Assembly: GCA_020634935.1 (NCBI GenBank)
Contig: JACKAT010000014.1
Location: 54,128-118,127, forward strand
DNA length: 64,000 nt
From: Anaerolineales bacterium
Lineage (GTDB): Bacteria > Chloroflexota > Anaerolineae > 4572-78 > J111
Reading direction: 5' to 3'
The notes beneath the pieces were generated by a model. It saw only the letters and a list, made by a program, of their open reading frames with translations, did no database searches and was not told where the DNA came from. Made by a program: the position numbers and the translations under genes. Below, piece after piece: positions 34,881 to 42,624 of the stretch; position 1 is the first letter of the stretch; every line of letters begins with the position of its first letter.

Positions 34881-35295
34881 CAAAAACTCCCATCCCCAAA
34901 CCATGGGACGAGAGTCTCATCGACCACCGCGGTACCACCCAAATTAGTGTTGCCACTCGCTTTGTCGCCTGCGGGAGATCATCTCCGACAAGCTCGCCTC
35001 GCTAACGTGAAGCGACTCCGGCCAAGCCTACTCGATAGAGTTTTTAGAGTTGATGGAGTTTATAGAGTTTTTGGAGTTGGGGAGTTTGCCGAGTTAGAGA
35101 ATTCTTTAGACCTCTTTAACTCCATCAACTCTACGAACTCCATCAACTCCACGAACTCCATTAACTCAACAAACTCTTTTTCGGTTGGCAGCTCAGGAAG
35201 GATTTTCGGTAAGTTTGATGCGTTCGGCTTCCACCGTCCCGAACTCGCTGAACATCGACGCTTACGTACTCGTTTCCGTCGTAGCTTTTGTTAAT
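34881..35295 (-). promoter_or_regulatory. T-box riboswitch, probable isoleucine (AUC) specifier
   Basis: Reading the minus strand: GAGTA of Stem I (AGTA at 35267-35270), CAGCGAG (35244-35250), the distal-loop motif GGTGGAAGCC (35226-35235), then GAAAATCC with AUC at 35201-35203 followed by CTGAGCTGCC. The T-box itself, GGGTGGTACCGCGG, lies at 34927-34940. The terminator follows: CTCTCGTCCC (34905-34914) pairs with GGGATGGGAG (34887-34896), then TTTTTG. Between Stem I and the T-box an inserted word-type hairpin of about 135 bp occurs. AUC as specifier is inferred from alignment with known leaders and from ileS being in the operon; an Asn reading (AAU) one base earlier is the main alternative. 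Confidence 0.9.
35037..35175. repeat. Word-type hairpin inside the T-box leader (GAGTTGATGGAGTT / AACTCCATCAACTC)
   Basis: The left half repeats GAGTT words (TAGAGTTGATGGAGTTTATAG...), the right half AACTCCATCAACTCTACGAA and further copies. The halves are inverted about a centre near 35105. It separates Stem I from the antiterminator, where T-box leaders normally have short Stem II/III, so it is probably an insertion. Confidence 0.88.
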
Positions 35296-35309
35296 TTTTA
35301 ACGATGAAA

Positions 35310-35338
35310 AATATATCATATCGGCTGGGGGCTGTCAA
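35310..35338 (-). promoter_or_regulatory. Promoter of the T-box/alaX/ileS operon
   Basis: On the minus strand: TTGACA (35333-35338), 17-bp spacer, TATATT (35310-35315). Start of transcription is expected near 35303, just before Stem I. Confidence 0.85.
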
Positions 35339-35371
35339 GTTCAATAAAATAATGGAGTCGCGGCAGTCAAA

Positions 35372-35400
35372 TTGATTCTCCCCGGCAACTGTGCTAAAAT
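35372..35400 (+). promoter_or_regulatory. Promoter of the proton-channel operon, leaderless
   Basis: TTGATT (35372-35377), 17-bp spacer, TAAAAT (35395-35400). The ATG is at 35410, about where transcription should start, so translation is probably leaderless; no Shine-Dalgarno is present. Confidence 0.65.
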
Positions 35401-35409
35401 TTCGGCTTC

Positions 35410-37065
35410 ATGTTAGTTAGTTATCTTTCTCCACTGGCGCCGGCGGCGATCTTGCTATTGAGCGCTTTAGTTTTGTTAATCGTTGGTCCGCGATTGCCGC
35501 AGACATGGCAAAACCATCCGGGGATACGCTATTTTAGTGCACCCGCCCTGGTGGGGTTGGCCGGGTTGTCTTTGTTGGCTATCCGACTGGCCACCGACCC
35601 TGATGCGCTCACCGAAGAGTTACAAATTCTCTCCGGCTGGAATTTTGTAACCAACGAGTCAGCCGCAACCTTAACCGTTCGAGCTGATTTATTGAGTCTA
35701 CCGTTCCTCATTGTTGTTTTACTGGGTCTGCTGGCGGTGATGCTGCTCCACTTTGATCCCCTTGCCTCCACCACGGATAATATTTATGAACTAAAAATTG
35801 TCAGCTGGCTGATCATTGGCGCGGGAGCCTGTTTTTTGTTTGTGGCCGCCAATGGGTTAACCTTGATCTATGCGATCATGGCTTTCGATACACTGACCGG
35901 CTTTTACTGGCTCAATCAAAAACATCGAGATTTAGGAGTAGCCCGCCTGTTTTTAGGGGTCTTGACCACTGGAGCTATTCTGCTAGCTAGCTTAACTCTA
36001 GCTACAGCTCCAACCGCCGGGTTCATTCTATTAGGCATCGCGCTTTGGCTGCGGTTGGGCTTGTATCCGTTTCTGGAAGTGGCTGCTCATCCCTATTGGC
36101 GCAGCGACGCTCGCTTAATCTATTACGGGCTGTCAATTACGGTAGGCCTCTATCTGACAATCAGAACCGTTGGGCAACCTCTGCCGGAGCTAGTTCGCTG
36201 GCTGATAGTCTTAACCGCGCTGCTAAGTGGCTTGTTGGCCTGGTTAACCAGTCTCAGGCAAAATGACAATGGCGTTGAAGACGCGCAGGAAACTCGCTCG
36301 GCGCTGCTTACCTGGCTCATTTTAACCGAGGCATTGTTGGTGCTGGTGGCGCAACCGCTGCCTACCAGTGCAATGGCCGCTTTTACCGTGGGGTTGATCT
36401 TAAGTTTGGTGGCTTTATGGGTTACCCCGGCTTTAGGCCGGCCGCGCTTGCACGAACAAGCCTGGTCCTGGCCTTATTTACCGGCCGCAGCCGCTACCCT
36501 GACATTAATCGGCGCGCCGTTTTCGCTGGGTTGGGTGGCCAAACTAACCATGTATGAGTCATTTCTAGCCACCAACCAACCGATGATGATCGGTGTTGTG
36601 GTTCTGGCCGAAGCCCTGGCTTTCAGCGGTTTGGTTCGCTATTGGTTTACCCTGGCCGGGGGCGATGAGGCAAACAGTTGGTGGTCAACCATTGGTATTC
36701 TGGCGATGGTGCCCTTTCTGACCCCTGGCCTGGCGCCATTCATTTTCTCAGCTCTGACCCAAAGCAATTTATCGATCAGCCAAGTTGAGCTATCGATTGG
36801 CGCTGTGGCGATCACCATCATTGTCCCGGTGGTTGGCAGCCTGTTAGGTTATTTTCGACACGAAATTATCGGGCGCTTGGGTATCCGCACTCAAAGGGTA
36901 GTGAAGATAGCCTCCTTATCTTGGCTACCCGGTTGGGGACAAATTTTATTTAAAGAAGCCGGTAAATTTGGTCTGCGGGTACGAGTCGTTTTGGAGGGAC
37001 AGCATTATATCGGCTGGGCCGTATTCACCGCTTTAGTCGGGGCATTGGTCATTTTATTAAGTTAG
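35410..37065 (+). CDS. Proton-conducting membrane protein, complex I ND2/4/5 / Mrp antiporter-like
   Basis: 551 residues, strongly hydrophobic with about 14 membrane segments. The central part (GLYPFLEVAAHPYWRSDARL near residue 215) is where complex I channel subunits have the PxHxWLPxAH-type helix, here altered. A Lys/Glu set typical of ND subunits is partly visible. It should move protons or sodium across the membrane with the two downstream partners. It is first of three tandem genes (spacings 14 bp and a one-base overlap). It diverges from the family more than the third gene, so the call rests partly on context. Confidence 0.7.
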   Translation: MLVSYLSPLAPAAILLLSALVLLIVGPRLPQTWQNHPGIRYFSAPALVGLAGLSLLAIRLATDPDALTEELQILSGWNFVTNESAATLTVRADLLSLPFLIVVLLGLLAVMLLHFDPLASTTDNIYELKIVSWLIIGAGACFLFVAANGLTLIYAIMAFDTLTGFYWLNQKHRDLGVARLFLGVLTTGAILLASLTLATAPTAGFILLGIALWLRLGLYPFLEVAAHPYWRSDARLIYYGLSITVGLYLTIRTVGQPLPELVRWLIVLTALLSGLLAWLTSLRQNDNGVEDAQETRSALLTWLILTEALLVLVAQPLPTSAMAAFTVGLILSLVALWVTPALGRPRLHEQAWSWPYLPAAAATLTLIGAPFSLGWVAKLTMYESFLATNQPMMIGVVVLAEALAFSGLVRYWFTLAGGDEANSWWSTIGILAMVPFLTPGLAPFIFSALTQSNLSISQVELSIGAVAITIIVPVVGSLLGYFRHEIIGRLGIRTQRVVKIASLSWLPGWGQILFKEAGKFGLRVRVVLEGQHYIGWAVFTALVGALVILLS

Positions 37066-37079
37066 AGCGGTTGTTAATC

Positions 37080-37775
37080 ATGCCAACATTGCTAGAAATT
37101 CTCGATCAACTCAAACTGGTTACCTACGAAACCGCGCTGCTGGGGTTATTTATCACCGCCAGCGTCATTTTGCTCTCCAAAGATTGGCGCATTCTCATCA
37201 TGGCTTTGCTGGCGCAGTATATTTTGGTAGGTATCATGCTGATGCGATTGGTCCGCCCGGACATCGCTGTTTTAAAGATTTTGATCGGGGCCTTTATCTG
37301 CCCTATTTTATTCTTGTCGGCTCGCCAAATTTCAGTGCGCCCCTCATTTGCCGCAGAAAATTGGCCTTTTAAGTTCGGCCGCTGGCGATCCTTCTCCGGT
37401 GGTATGAGGGCCTTAGCCGACCAATATAGCTCCACGCCGACCGGATTAGTTTTTAGAATTTTCGTAGGGCTGATCATGATTCTGGTTATCCTAACCATTA
37501 GTAGCAACTTTCCCCTGCCTGGCTCGGCCGCTCCGGTGACAACGGCGGTCTATTGGCTGGTTGTGTCCGGGCTAGTTACTCTGATGATTACCGAAGACCC
37601 GATGAAAGCTGGTCATGGCTTATTTACTGTGCTAATCGGTTTTGATCTGTTTTATACCACCTTAGAAAACAGTTTGCTGTTGACCGGACTGTGGGGTTCG
37701 GTCACGCTGTTAATTGCCCTGGCCGTAGGCTATTTAACCGTAGTTAAAGGCACTAGCCTAGAGGAAGACGCCTGA
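37080..37775 (+). CDS. HyfE/NuoK-like membrane subunit
   Basis: 231 residues from ATG 37080 (a TTG nine bases earlier is possible). About six membrane segments: two at 15-60, one near 60-78, one near 130-150, then 155-175 and 195-225. The C-terminal half, with HGLFTVLIGFDLFYTTLENS, resembles the small ND4L/NuoK or HyfE type of subunit. It sits between two large proton-channel subunits, the order found in Hyf/Mrp-like complexes. It shares one base with the next gene, so the stoichiometry is probably coordinated. Confidence 0.6.
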   Translation: MPTLLEILDQLKLVTYETALLGLFITASVILLSKDWRILIMALLAQYILVGIMLMRLVRPDIAVLKILIGAFICPILFLSARQISVRPSFAAENWPFKFGRWRSFSGGMRALADQYSSTPTGLVFRIFVGLIMILVILTISSNFPLPGSAAPVTTAVYWLVVSGLVTLMITEDPMKAGHGLFTVLIGFDLFYTTLENSLLLTGLWGSVTLLIALAVGYLTVVKGTSLEEDA

Positions 37776-39220
37776 TGCCGCCGGCCTTATGGTTAATCGC
37801 TATCCCCATTGGCCTGGCACCGATCGTCTACGTGCTGCGTCGAGTTGGCTTGGGCGCCATTATGGCGGCGATCATTACTTTTCTTTCAGCCTGGTTAGCC
37901 GCCAATCTGCCGACCGGCATTGTGTTGAACCTGCTCGGCCGGCCTATTGCTCTGGATGCGCTCTCGCAAACAACGCTGACCTTGGTATTTTTGGCCACCT
38001 CGATCTTGTTTCTGACGTTAACCTTACTATCAGTTGCTCAAGAAAAGCGCGTTACCCATTTCGGCAAGTTAACCGGCCAGGAAGGACGTGTCTTTTATCC
38101 GGCGGCATTGGTTATTTTGGGCCTGTTTGTGGCGGCCAGTTTATCACGGCATTTGGGAATTACCGCCATTTTTATTGAGTTGGCCGCCATTTTAATGGTT
38201 TTTGTCATCCAAACCCAACGGCTGGAGTCAACCCGGGCCGCCCTGCGTTTCCTAACCCTCGTCTCGCTGGCCACGCCCATTTTTCTATTGGCGGCCTGGC
38301 GGATCGACGCCTACCAGCTCAGCGGCGGCATTGTCTCGTTAGTTGAGATCGATCAGACAGCCATGTTGGTGGGCATCGGTTTTGCAATATGGTTGGCCGT
38401 CATTCCGTTTCACGGCTGGCTAACCAGCACCGCTACCGAGTCGGCTCCGATTACGGCCGTATTTGTCCTGATCACCTTTCCGATGGTGGTTTTCTCCACC
38501 CTTATCAACCTGTTTGCCGATCTGCCCTGGCTCATCAACTCCAGTTTTCTGATGAACGCGATCATCATCGCCGGGGTGGCTACGGCCTTTGTGGGCGGGG
38601 TATGGGCCAGTATGCAGCGCGGCTTCAGCGAACTTATGGGTTATGCCGCGCTCTATAACATCGGCTGTACGTTGGCTTTGTTAGGGCTGGGCGGCCAGGC
38701 GGCAGTCCTGGCCATCCTGGTCAATCTGACGGTACGCGCCTTGGCTTTGGTTCTCATCGCGGTCAGCACCTCCACCCTCTACCTCCGCGTGGCCAGCGAC
38801 GGTTTTTCCTACGTCAGCGGCGTGGTCCGCGAAATGCCTGTGGCCGCCGCCGGGTTGATTATTGGTGGGCTGACTCTGGCCGGAACGCCTTTTACCGCCG
38901 GCTTCGCCCCCTACTGGCAGCTCCTCCGCTCGGCGGCCGCTAATAACCCCAATTGGGTGGTCTTTTTGGTATTGGGTGGTTTGGGGGTGGCCGTAGGGTA
39001 TCTGAGAGGACTTTGGGCCTTGTTAGGCTCAGACCAGAGCCTAGAATCGGCGTCGAAACCCCTCTCCACCCATATCTTACAAAATACCCAAGAGCCGAGC
39101 CTACTCATGATCATCATTATCGTGGTGGCGTTCGTTTGTATTCTGACCGGCTTGTTCCCCGCTCTGCTGATCGATCCTCTACGCGATACCGCCTTACGCG
39201 TTCCTTGGCTTATTCCATAA
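37775..39220 (+). CDS. Proton-conducting membrane transporter (NuoN/NuoM/HyfF-like)
   Basis: 481 residues with about 14 membrane segments. The signature region FHGWLTSTATESAPITAVFV near residue 208 corresponds to the FHxWLPxAHxxAP helix of complex I antiporter-like subunits, and GYAALYNIGCTLALLGLGGQ near 290 is the next conserved block. It belongs with the two upstream membrane genes. No NADH-, hydrogenase- or iron-sulfur subunits are near, so the soluble partner must be encoded elsewhere or the set works as an ion transporter. Confidence 0.8.
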   Translation: MPPALWLIAIPIGLAPIVYVLRRVGLGAIMAAIITFLSAWLAANLPTGIVLNLLGRPIALDALSQTTLTLVFLATSILFLTLTLLSVAQEKRVTHFGKLTGQEGRVFYPAALVILGLFVAASLSRHLGITAIFIELAAILMVFVIQTQRLESTRAALRFLTLVSLATPIFLLAAWRIDAYQLSGGIVSLVEIDQTAMLVGIGFAIWLAVIPFHGWLTSTATESAPITAVFVLITFPMVVFSTLINLFADLPWLINSSFLMNAIIIAGVATAFVGGVWASMQRGFSELMGYAALYNIGCTLALLGLGGQAAVLAILVNLTVRALALVLIAVSTSTLYLRVASDGFSYVSGVVREMPVAAAGLIIGGLTLAGTPFTAGFAPYWQLLRSAAANNPNWVVFLVLGGLGVAVGYLRGLWALLGSDQSLESASKPLSTHILQNTQEPSLLMIIIIVVAFVCILTGLFPALLIDPLRDTALRVPWLIP

Positions 39221-39265
39221 AACAATGCGGATATTATCAATTTACTCTTTCTAAAGCCACAGGAC

Positions 39266-39538
39266 TCATAAGCGCGGGGCAATGGCTTGCATCGCTTCAG
39301 CCGATGTTTGGACCGGGATGATCTCGAAATCCACCAAATCTTGCCATTGATCGATCCACTGCTCAAACAGCTTTTCATTGTCGGTTTGCATCAGTTGAAA
39401 ACAAAGCGTGAAGTCGTGATCGACCCAACTCGCTACATACTCCAGGCCGTCTGGCATCAATCGGCCCCGATCCCTGGCCCGGCGATAAATCTCGACAGCG
39501 CCAGGCGTTTTGAACTTTTCGATAATCATATAAAGCAT
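39266..39538 (-). CDS. DUF3303 family protein
   Basis: 90 residues, ferredoxin-like. MLYMIIEKFK at the start, the middle GLEYVASWVDHDFTLCFQLM and the end EIIPVQTSAEA fit DUF3303, a family of small cytoplasmic proteins without known function. It is alone on the minus strand, 46 bp from the convergent membrane operon, with hairpin elements upstream. Confidence 0.8.
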   Translation of the reverse strand: MLYMIIEKFKTPGAVEIYRRARDRGRLMPDGLEYVASWVDHDFTLCFQLMQTDNEKLFEQWIDQWQDLVDFEIIPVQTSAEAMQAIAPRL

Positions 39539-39554
39539 CGTTTCCCTCTGAAAA

Positions 39555-39656
39555 GAAAGGCTTGTAGTTATCGCTTTAGCGATAATTCAGCCCTAAAGGG
39601 CTTACTACGAACTAATTAACGATATTTCAACCCTGAAGGGCTTACTACGAACCCAT
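39555..39656. repeat. Hairpin cluster of the TTCGTAGTA family
   Basis: Contains TATCGCTTTAGCGATA, CCCTAAAGGGCTTACTACGAAC and CCCTGAAGGGCTTACTACGAAC, the last two being near-identical direct copies 47 bp apart. The same end word GTTCGTAGTAA closes the element at 5.48 kb. It fills the spacer before the DUF3303 gene. Confidence 0.8.
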
Positions 39657-39661
39657 TTGTC

Positions 39662-40885
39662 TTAGGCCCTAATAACGGGTAACTCCGCCGGAGCGCGGCG
39701 GGTCAGGAGTTCGGCCCCGTCGCCTCGAATAACAATATTCTCCTCATGGACCATCATCCGACCAGACCCAATATTCAGCCCCGGTTCAAGAGTGATCACC
39801 ATGCCCGGTTGCAGCACCGTCTGATCGGCCGGGGTAAGGGAGGGCCATTCGGTTAGCTGCATACCGAGACCGTGGCCCAGCCGGCCGGTAGTCGTGCCGG
39901 ATTCGCTGCCAGTAGACAGCTCACGCCACATACTCGCAAAAATGTCGGCACAGGTTGCGCCGGGATGGGCGGCATGCAAGCCCGCCTCCGTGGCTCGATA
40001 GAGCGTCTCATACGCCCGACAGGTGGCGTCGGTCGCCCGGTCGATGGCAAAGTTGCGGTCGAAATCACAGTAGTAACCGTCGAACACCGAGCCGGTGTCG
40101 AGCATTAGCACATCGCCCCGTTGCAGCGGACGATGTGACGGGGGTGAAATAATATCTTCATAGCCGCCGGGACCAGCTCCACCAACCAGATAGGGTACAT
40201 CATCGGCTCCGCGACGCAGCAGTTCGATTTTAAACGTGCGGAAGACCGCTTCTTCCGCATCGCCCGGAGTGATTAAGTGGGGCAGGTCATCAAAAACATC
40301 GGACGCAATATCACACATAGCCGCGATCTTGGCGATTTCGGCCTCAGACTTGATCAAGCGCAGCGATTGGATGATCGAAGTTGCATCCACCAATTCGATG
40401 CCGGCGATTTTAGTCCGAAGCATCTCAAAATCGGCCAGCGGCATGCGGAGGTGCGTTTCCGGCCCGATCGGCAGCCCAACTCGACCGGTGTGGCCCGCCA
40501 CTTCCAGCAGCGTCCAGGCCAGCAGCGAAATACCGTCGTCCTCAGGCGCGGGCGACGGCCAGGTGCGAATATCGTCGAGCCAGGTCGCGGCCATCGTAGC
40601 CGCGCCGATTTCGGGTATAACCGCTATCGGCTTACCCCAAAAAGGGACAACCATAAACCACGGTCGAGTGGGGCTTTGCCAGAACTGGGTCAGAAAGCCT
40701 GAAAAATAACGAATCTCCGGTTCTGTCGTTAACAACAAGGCCGCGATACCCTGCTCGTTCATCAACCGCTGGGCGCGGCTGAGGCGATGCTCAAATTCAC
40801 TCACGGGAAATCCGCGGGGCGGCAGAGGACGATTTGAGCCGCCGGAATGGGGGTCTTTGGGTAAGTCGTGGGGCTGTTTCTCCAT
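39662..40885 (-). CDS. Xaa-Pro aminopeptidase-like, peptidase M24
   Basis: 407 residues. N-terminal creatinase/prolidase domain at about 28-160 (MNEQGIAALLLTTEPEIRYF), then the pita-bread M24 domain. Metal ligands are visible: Asp in MLDTGSVFDGYYCDFDRNF (two Asp near 258 and 269), His in GHGLGMQLTEWP near 337, Glu in ITLEPGLN near 367 and Glu in VHEENIVI near 382. It removes N-terminal residues preceding proline or cleaves Xaa-Pro dipeptides, in the cytoplasm. It is followed by no close gene; the VOC gene lies 39 bp upstream on the same strand. Confidence 0.93.
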   Translation of the reverse strand: MEKQPHDLPKDPHSGGSNRPLPPRGFPVSEFEHRLSRAQRLMNEQGIAALLLTTEPEIRYFSGFLTQFWQSPTRPWFMVVPFWGKPIAVIPEIGAATMAATWLDDIRTWPSPAPEDDGISLLAWTLLEVAGHTGRVGLPIGPETHLRMPLADFEMLRTKIAGIELVDATSIIQSLRLIKSEAEIAKIAAMCDIASDVFDDLPHLITPGDAEEAVFRTFKIELLRRGADDVPYLVGGAGPGGYEDIISPPSHRPLQRGDVLMLDTGSVFDGYYCDFDRNFAIDRATDATCRAYETLYRATEAGLHAAHPGATCADIFASMWRELSTGSESGTTTGRLGHGLGMQLTEWPSLTPADQTVLQPGMVITLEPGLNIGSGRMMVHEENIVIRGDGAELLTRRAPAELPVIRA

Positions 40886-40924
40886 GCCAATTACCTGTAA
40901 TTCATCGATTTCAATCGGACGACT

Positions 40925-41317
40925 TCAAACCGTTATCTCGATGCGATTGCCTTCCGGGTCCAGCACCACACTCTCGTAGTAACCGTCACCCGTGCGGCGG
41001 GGACCGCTAAGCCGCTCATAGCCGTCGCGCGCCAACCGGTGGGTGAGTTCATCGACCGCCGCTTCAGAACCGACGGCCATCGCCAGGTGAGCATAGCCGC
41101 TGAACTCCTGCGTAGAATTGGCTCTGTTCAGCGCCGCGATATCCGGTCGCTGCATCAACTCCAAACGCGCACCGGAGGCAAACGTCAAGAAGTAGGATTG
41201 GTAGTGGGTGCGCGGGTTGGTATACTTGGCGTTGCCTTGAGCCTCGAAGTACGTTTCATAGAATGCTTTAAGCTGTTCGATATCGTTGGCCCAGAGAGCC
41301 ACATGCTCAATCTTCAT
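40925..41317 (-). CDS. VOC-family (glyoxalase/dioxygenase-like) protein
   Basis: 130 residues. Two beta-alpha-beta-beta-beta modules: IEHVALWANDIEQLKAFYET at 3-22 and GYAHLAMAVGSEAAVDELT near 75, ending VVLDPEGNRIEI. Metal positions expected for glyoxalase-type enzymes are visible as His5, Glu53 (ARLELMQ), His78 and Glu127. Substrate unknown. Its start overlaps a small DUF6653-like frame upstream by ten bases. Confidence 0.9.
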   Translation of the reverse strand: MKIEHVALWANDIEQLKAFYETYFEAQGNAKYTNPRTHYQSYFLTFASGARLELMQRPDIAALNRANSTQEFSGYAHLAMAVGSEAAVDELTHRLARDGYERLSGPRRTGDGYYESVVLDPEGNRIEITV

Positions 41318-41475
41318 CTTTACCTTGGCGATCTACCCCCAACGGCCAGCCCCAGTTTCCAAGAGCGATTCCACAACGGCACAAAGGCCAACGGCGTCGA
41401 GAGCAGGCGGCTCCAAACGCTCAGCGGGTGGGCGTGCCGCTGCCATATGGCGTCAGAGATTGGGGAGAAATCCAT
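41308..41475 (-). CDS. Small DUF6653-like protein, probably a truncated copy
   Basis: 55 residues (MDFSPISDAIWQRHAHPLSV ... GKDED). AIWQRHAHPLSVWSRLLSTP followed by LWNRSW resembles the start of DUF6653 proteins, which are normally about three times longer and have membrane helices. Its stop codon lies inside the start of the VOC gene. The most likely reading is a 5' remnant left by a deletion that joined it to the VOC gene; a functional small protein is possible. No good ribosome site is seen. Confidence 0.4.
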
Positions 41476-41524
41476 TGGGGTTCTTTGAGGGAAAACTTCA
41501 CCTTTCAGAAAAACGTGCCGCCAA

Positions 41525-41764
41525 TCATTCTTTTATCATCGGCATGGTGGCGATCAAGGCGCGTAAGACATTATTCACCGTCTCCGGGTTTTTAAACACC
41601 TCGGCTACATCCGGATCCAGGACCACGATCACACTTTCTCGTGCCATTCGAGCCGCAAAACGGTTTGCACGAGCTTTAGTGTAATCGAAGTGATACTCTG
41701 GCTCCAACGCGTCTATTTCATTCTCGTCCGATAGATTTTTTTCAGTTGTGGACATTTTCTTCAT
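41525..41764 (-). CDS. Putative antitoxin or accessory protein downstream of BrnT
   Basis: 79 residues. The N-terminal half is acidic (SDENEIDALEPEYHFDYTKA), the second half RFAARMARESVIVVLDPDVAEVFKNP... ends in a helix. This pattern is found in small proteins encoded beside toxins, with the LDPDVAEVF stretch resembling a strand-helix DNA-binding unit. It overlaps the BrnT-type gene by 23 bp, so it is coupled to it. Start at 41764 has AAGGA very close; ATG 41755 is an alternative. Confidence 0.7.
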   Translation of the reverse strand: MKKMSTTEKNLSDENEIDALEPEYHFDYTKARANRFAARMARESVIVVLDPDVAEVFKNPETVNNVLRALIATMPMIKE

Positions 41765-42029
41765 AATCCTTACGTTCTAAACGGGTTGCCTGACGAGCAC
41801 TTATAATACGGATAGCCTCAACTCGTTCCGTAAAACTGACCAATAGTAGGCGATTGTTAGCTGAATGACCAATAATAACTTCCCGTATTTCTTCGGCTGA
41901 ATGCTCCTCATCATCAAATATGACGGCCAAAGGGTCACTAAAAACAGTTGCGGCTTCCTCAAAACTAACACGATGCTTTTGTTGATTGATGGTGGCTTTA
42001 TTACTATCCCATTCAAATCGAACTGTCAT
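41742..42029 (-). CDS. brnT: BrnT-type (DUF497) toxin
   Basis: 95 residues from ATG 42027-42029 (a TTG 15 bases earlier is less likely). FEWDSNKATINQQKHRVSFE at 5-24, AATVFSDPLAVIFDDEEHS and the ending RIISARQATRLERKDYEE are the BrnT signature. BrnT is a ribonuclease-fold toxin neutralised by a ribbon-helix-helix BrnA. Two possible antitoxins flank it: the overlapping 79-residue protein downstream and a ribbon-helix-helix protein 108 bp upstream. Confidence 0.9.
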   Translation of the reverse strand: MTVRFEWDSNKATINQQKHRVSFEEAATVFSDPLAVIFDDEEHSAEEIREVIIGHSANNRLLLVSFTERVEAIRIISARQATRLERKDYEENVHN

Positions 42030-42136
42030 CAGCACATTGACCAATAATCGAGAAAACAGAGTAGATAATTTCTAAAGTAAGGATAGCGGTAATATGAGAA
42101 AAATCAAATAAGTTTATGTTTTGTACCTCGATCAGG

Positions 42137-42343
42137 TTAACATTCCGTATCGTTTTCTAACCTTGCCAAATCTTCACGTAAGCCTTGTCCAATGTATGCT
42201 CGTATTAACGGTTGATACCCTGAGAAGCCCAGCCTGGGCGCAACCAGCTTCAAATCTTCCAAGACATCCTCCGGTATCCGTAGACTGATCATCGTCATTG
42301 GTCGGTCCTGTTTCAATCGTTCTCTCAGTTTACTGTTCTTCAT
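42137..42343 (-). CDS. CopG/BrnA-like ribbon-helix-helix antitoxin
   Basis: 68 residues. MTMISLRIPEDVLEDLKLVA and GFSGYQPLIRAYIGQGLRED form a ribbon-helix-helix as in antitoxins paired with BrnT-like toxins. It lies upstream of brnT on the same strand and follows a small zinc-ribbon-like gene by 21 bp. It may be the cognate BrnA of the toxin downstream or an orphan from a second pair. Confidence 0.85.
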   Translation of the reverse strand: MKNSKLRERLKQDRPMTMISLRIPEDVLEDLKLVAPRLGFSGYQPLIRAYIGQGLREDLARLENDTEC

Positions 42344-42364
42344 AACGTTTTCTATTTATTTTTG

Positions 42365-42496
42365 CTACTCATTAACGACTTGGTATCGGCGATAACACGG
42401 CACGACAAAAATGCATCGGTCAAATCGATCACGGCACGATTCATCGGATTGGAATTGTTTTGGTTCAGCCCCACAGAGAGGGCAATTTTGTGACAT
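42365..42496 (-). CDS. Small zinc-ribbon-like protein (43 aa), possibly a DUF5946 remnant
   Basis: The frame from ATG 42494-42496 reads MSQNCPLCGAEPKQFQSDES then CRDRFDRCIF and ends VVPCYRRYQVVNE. CPLCG plus later Cys residues could bind zinc, and SCRDRFDRC resembles the start of DUF5946 proteins, which are longer. It is probably shortened by an internal deletion. It lies just upstream of the ribbon-helix-helix gene. Confidence 0.4.
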   Translation of the reverse strand: MSQNCPLCGAEPKQFQSDESCRDRFDRCIFVVPCYRRYQVVNE

Positions 42497-42624
42497 TGTA
42501 GATAATGCTGAAAGCTAGTAGTTAGCAACATGATTCACCAATTCTTGCCTTGGCTTAGAAGGTTGACATTTCTAAGTCCACACTTTACAATGCCGGTTAT
42601 AACCATATTATTTGAAGGGACTTA

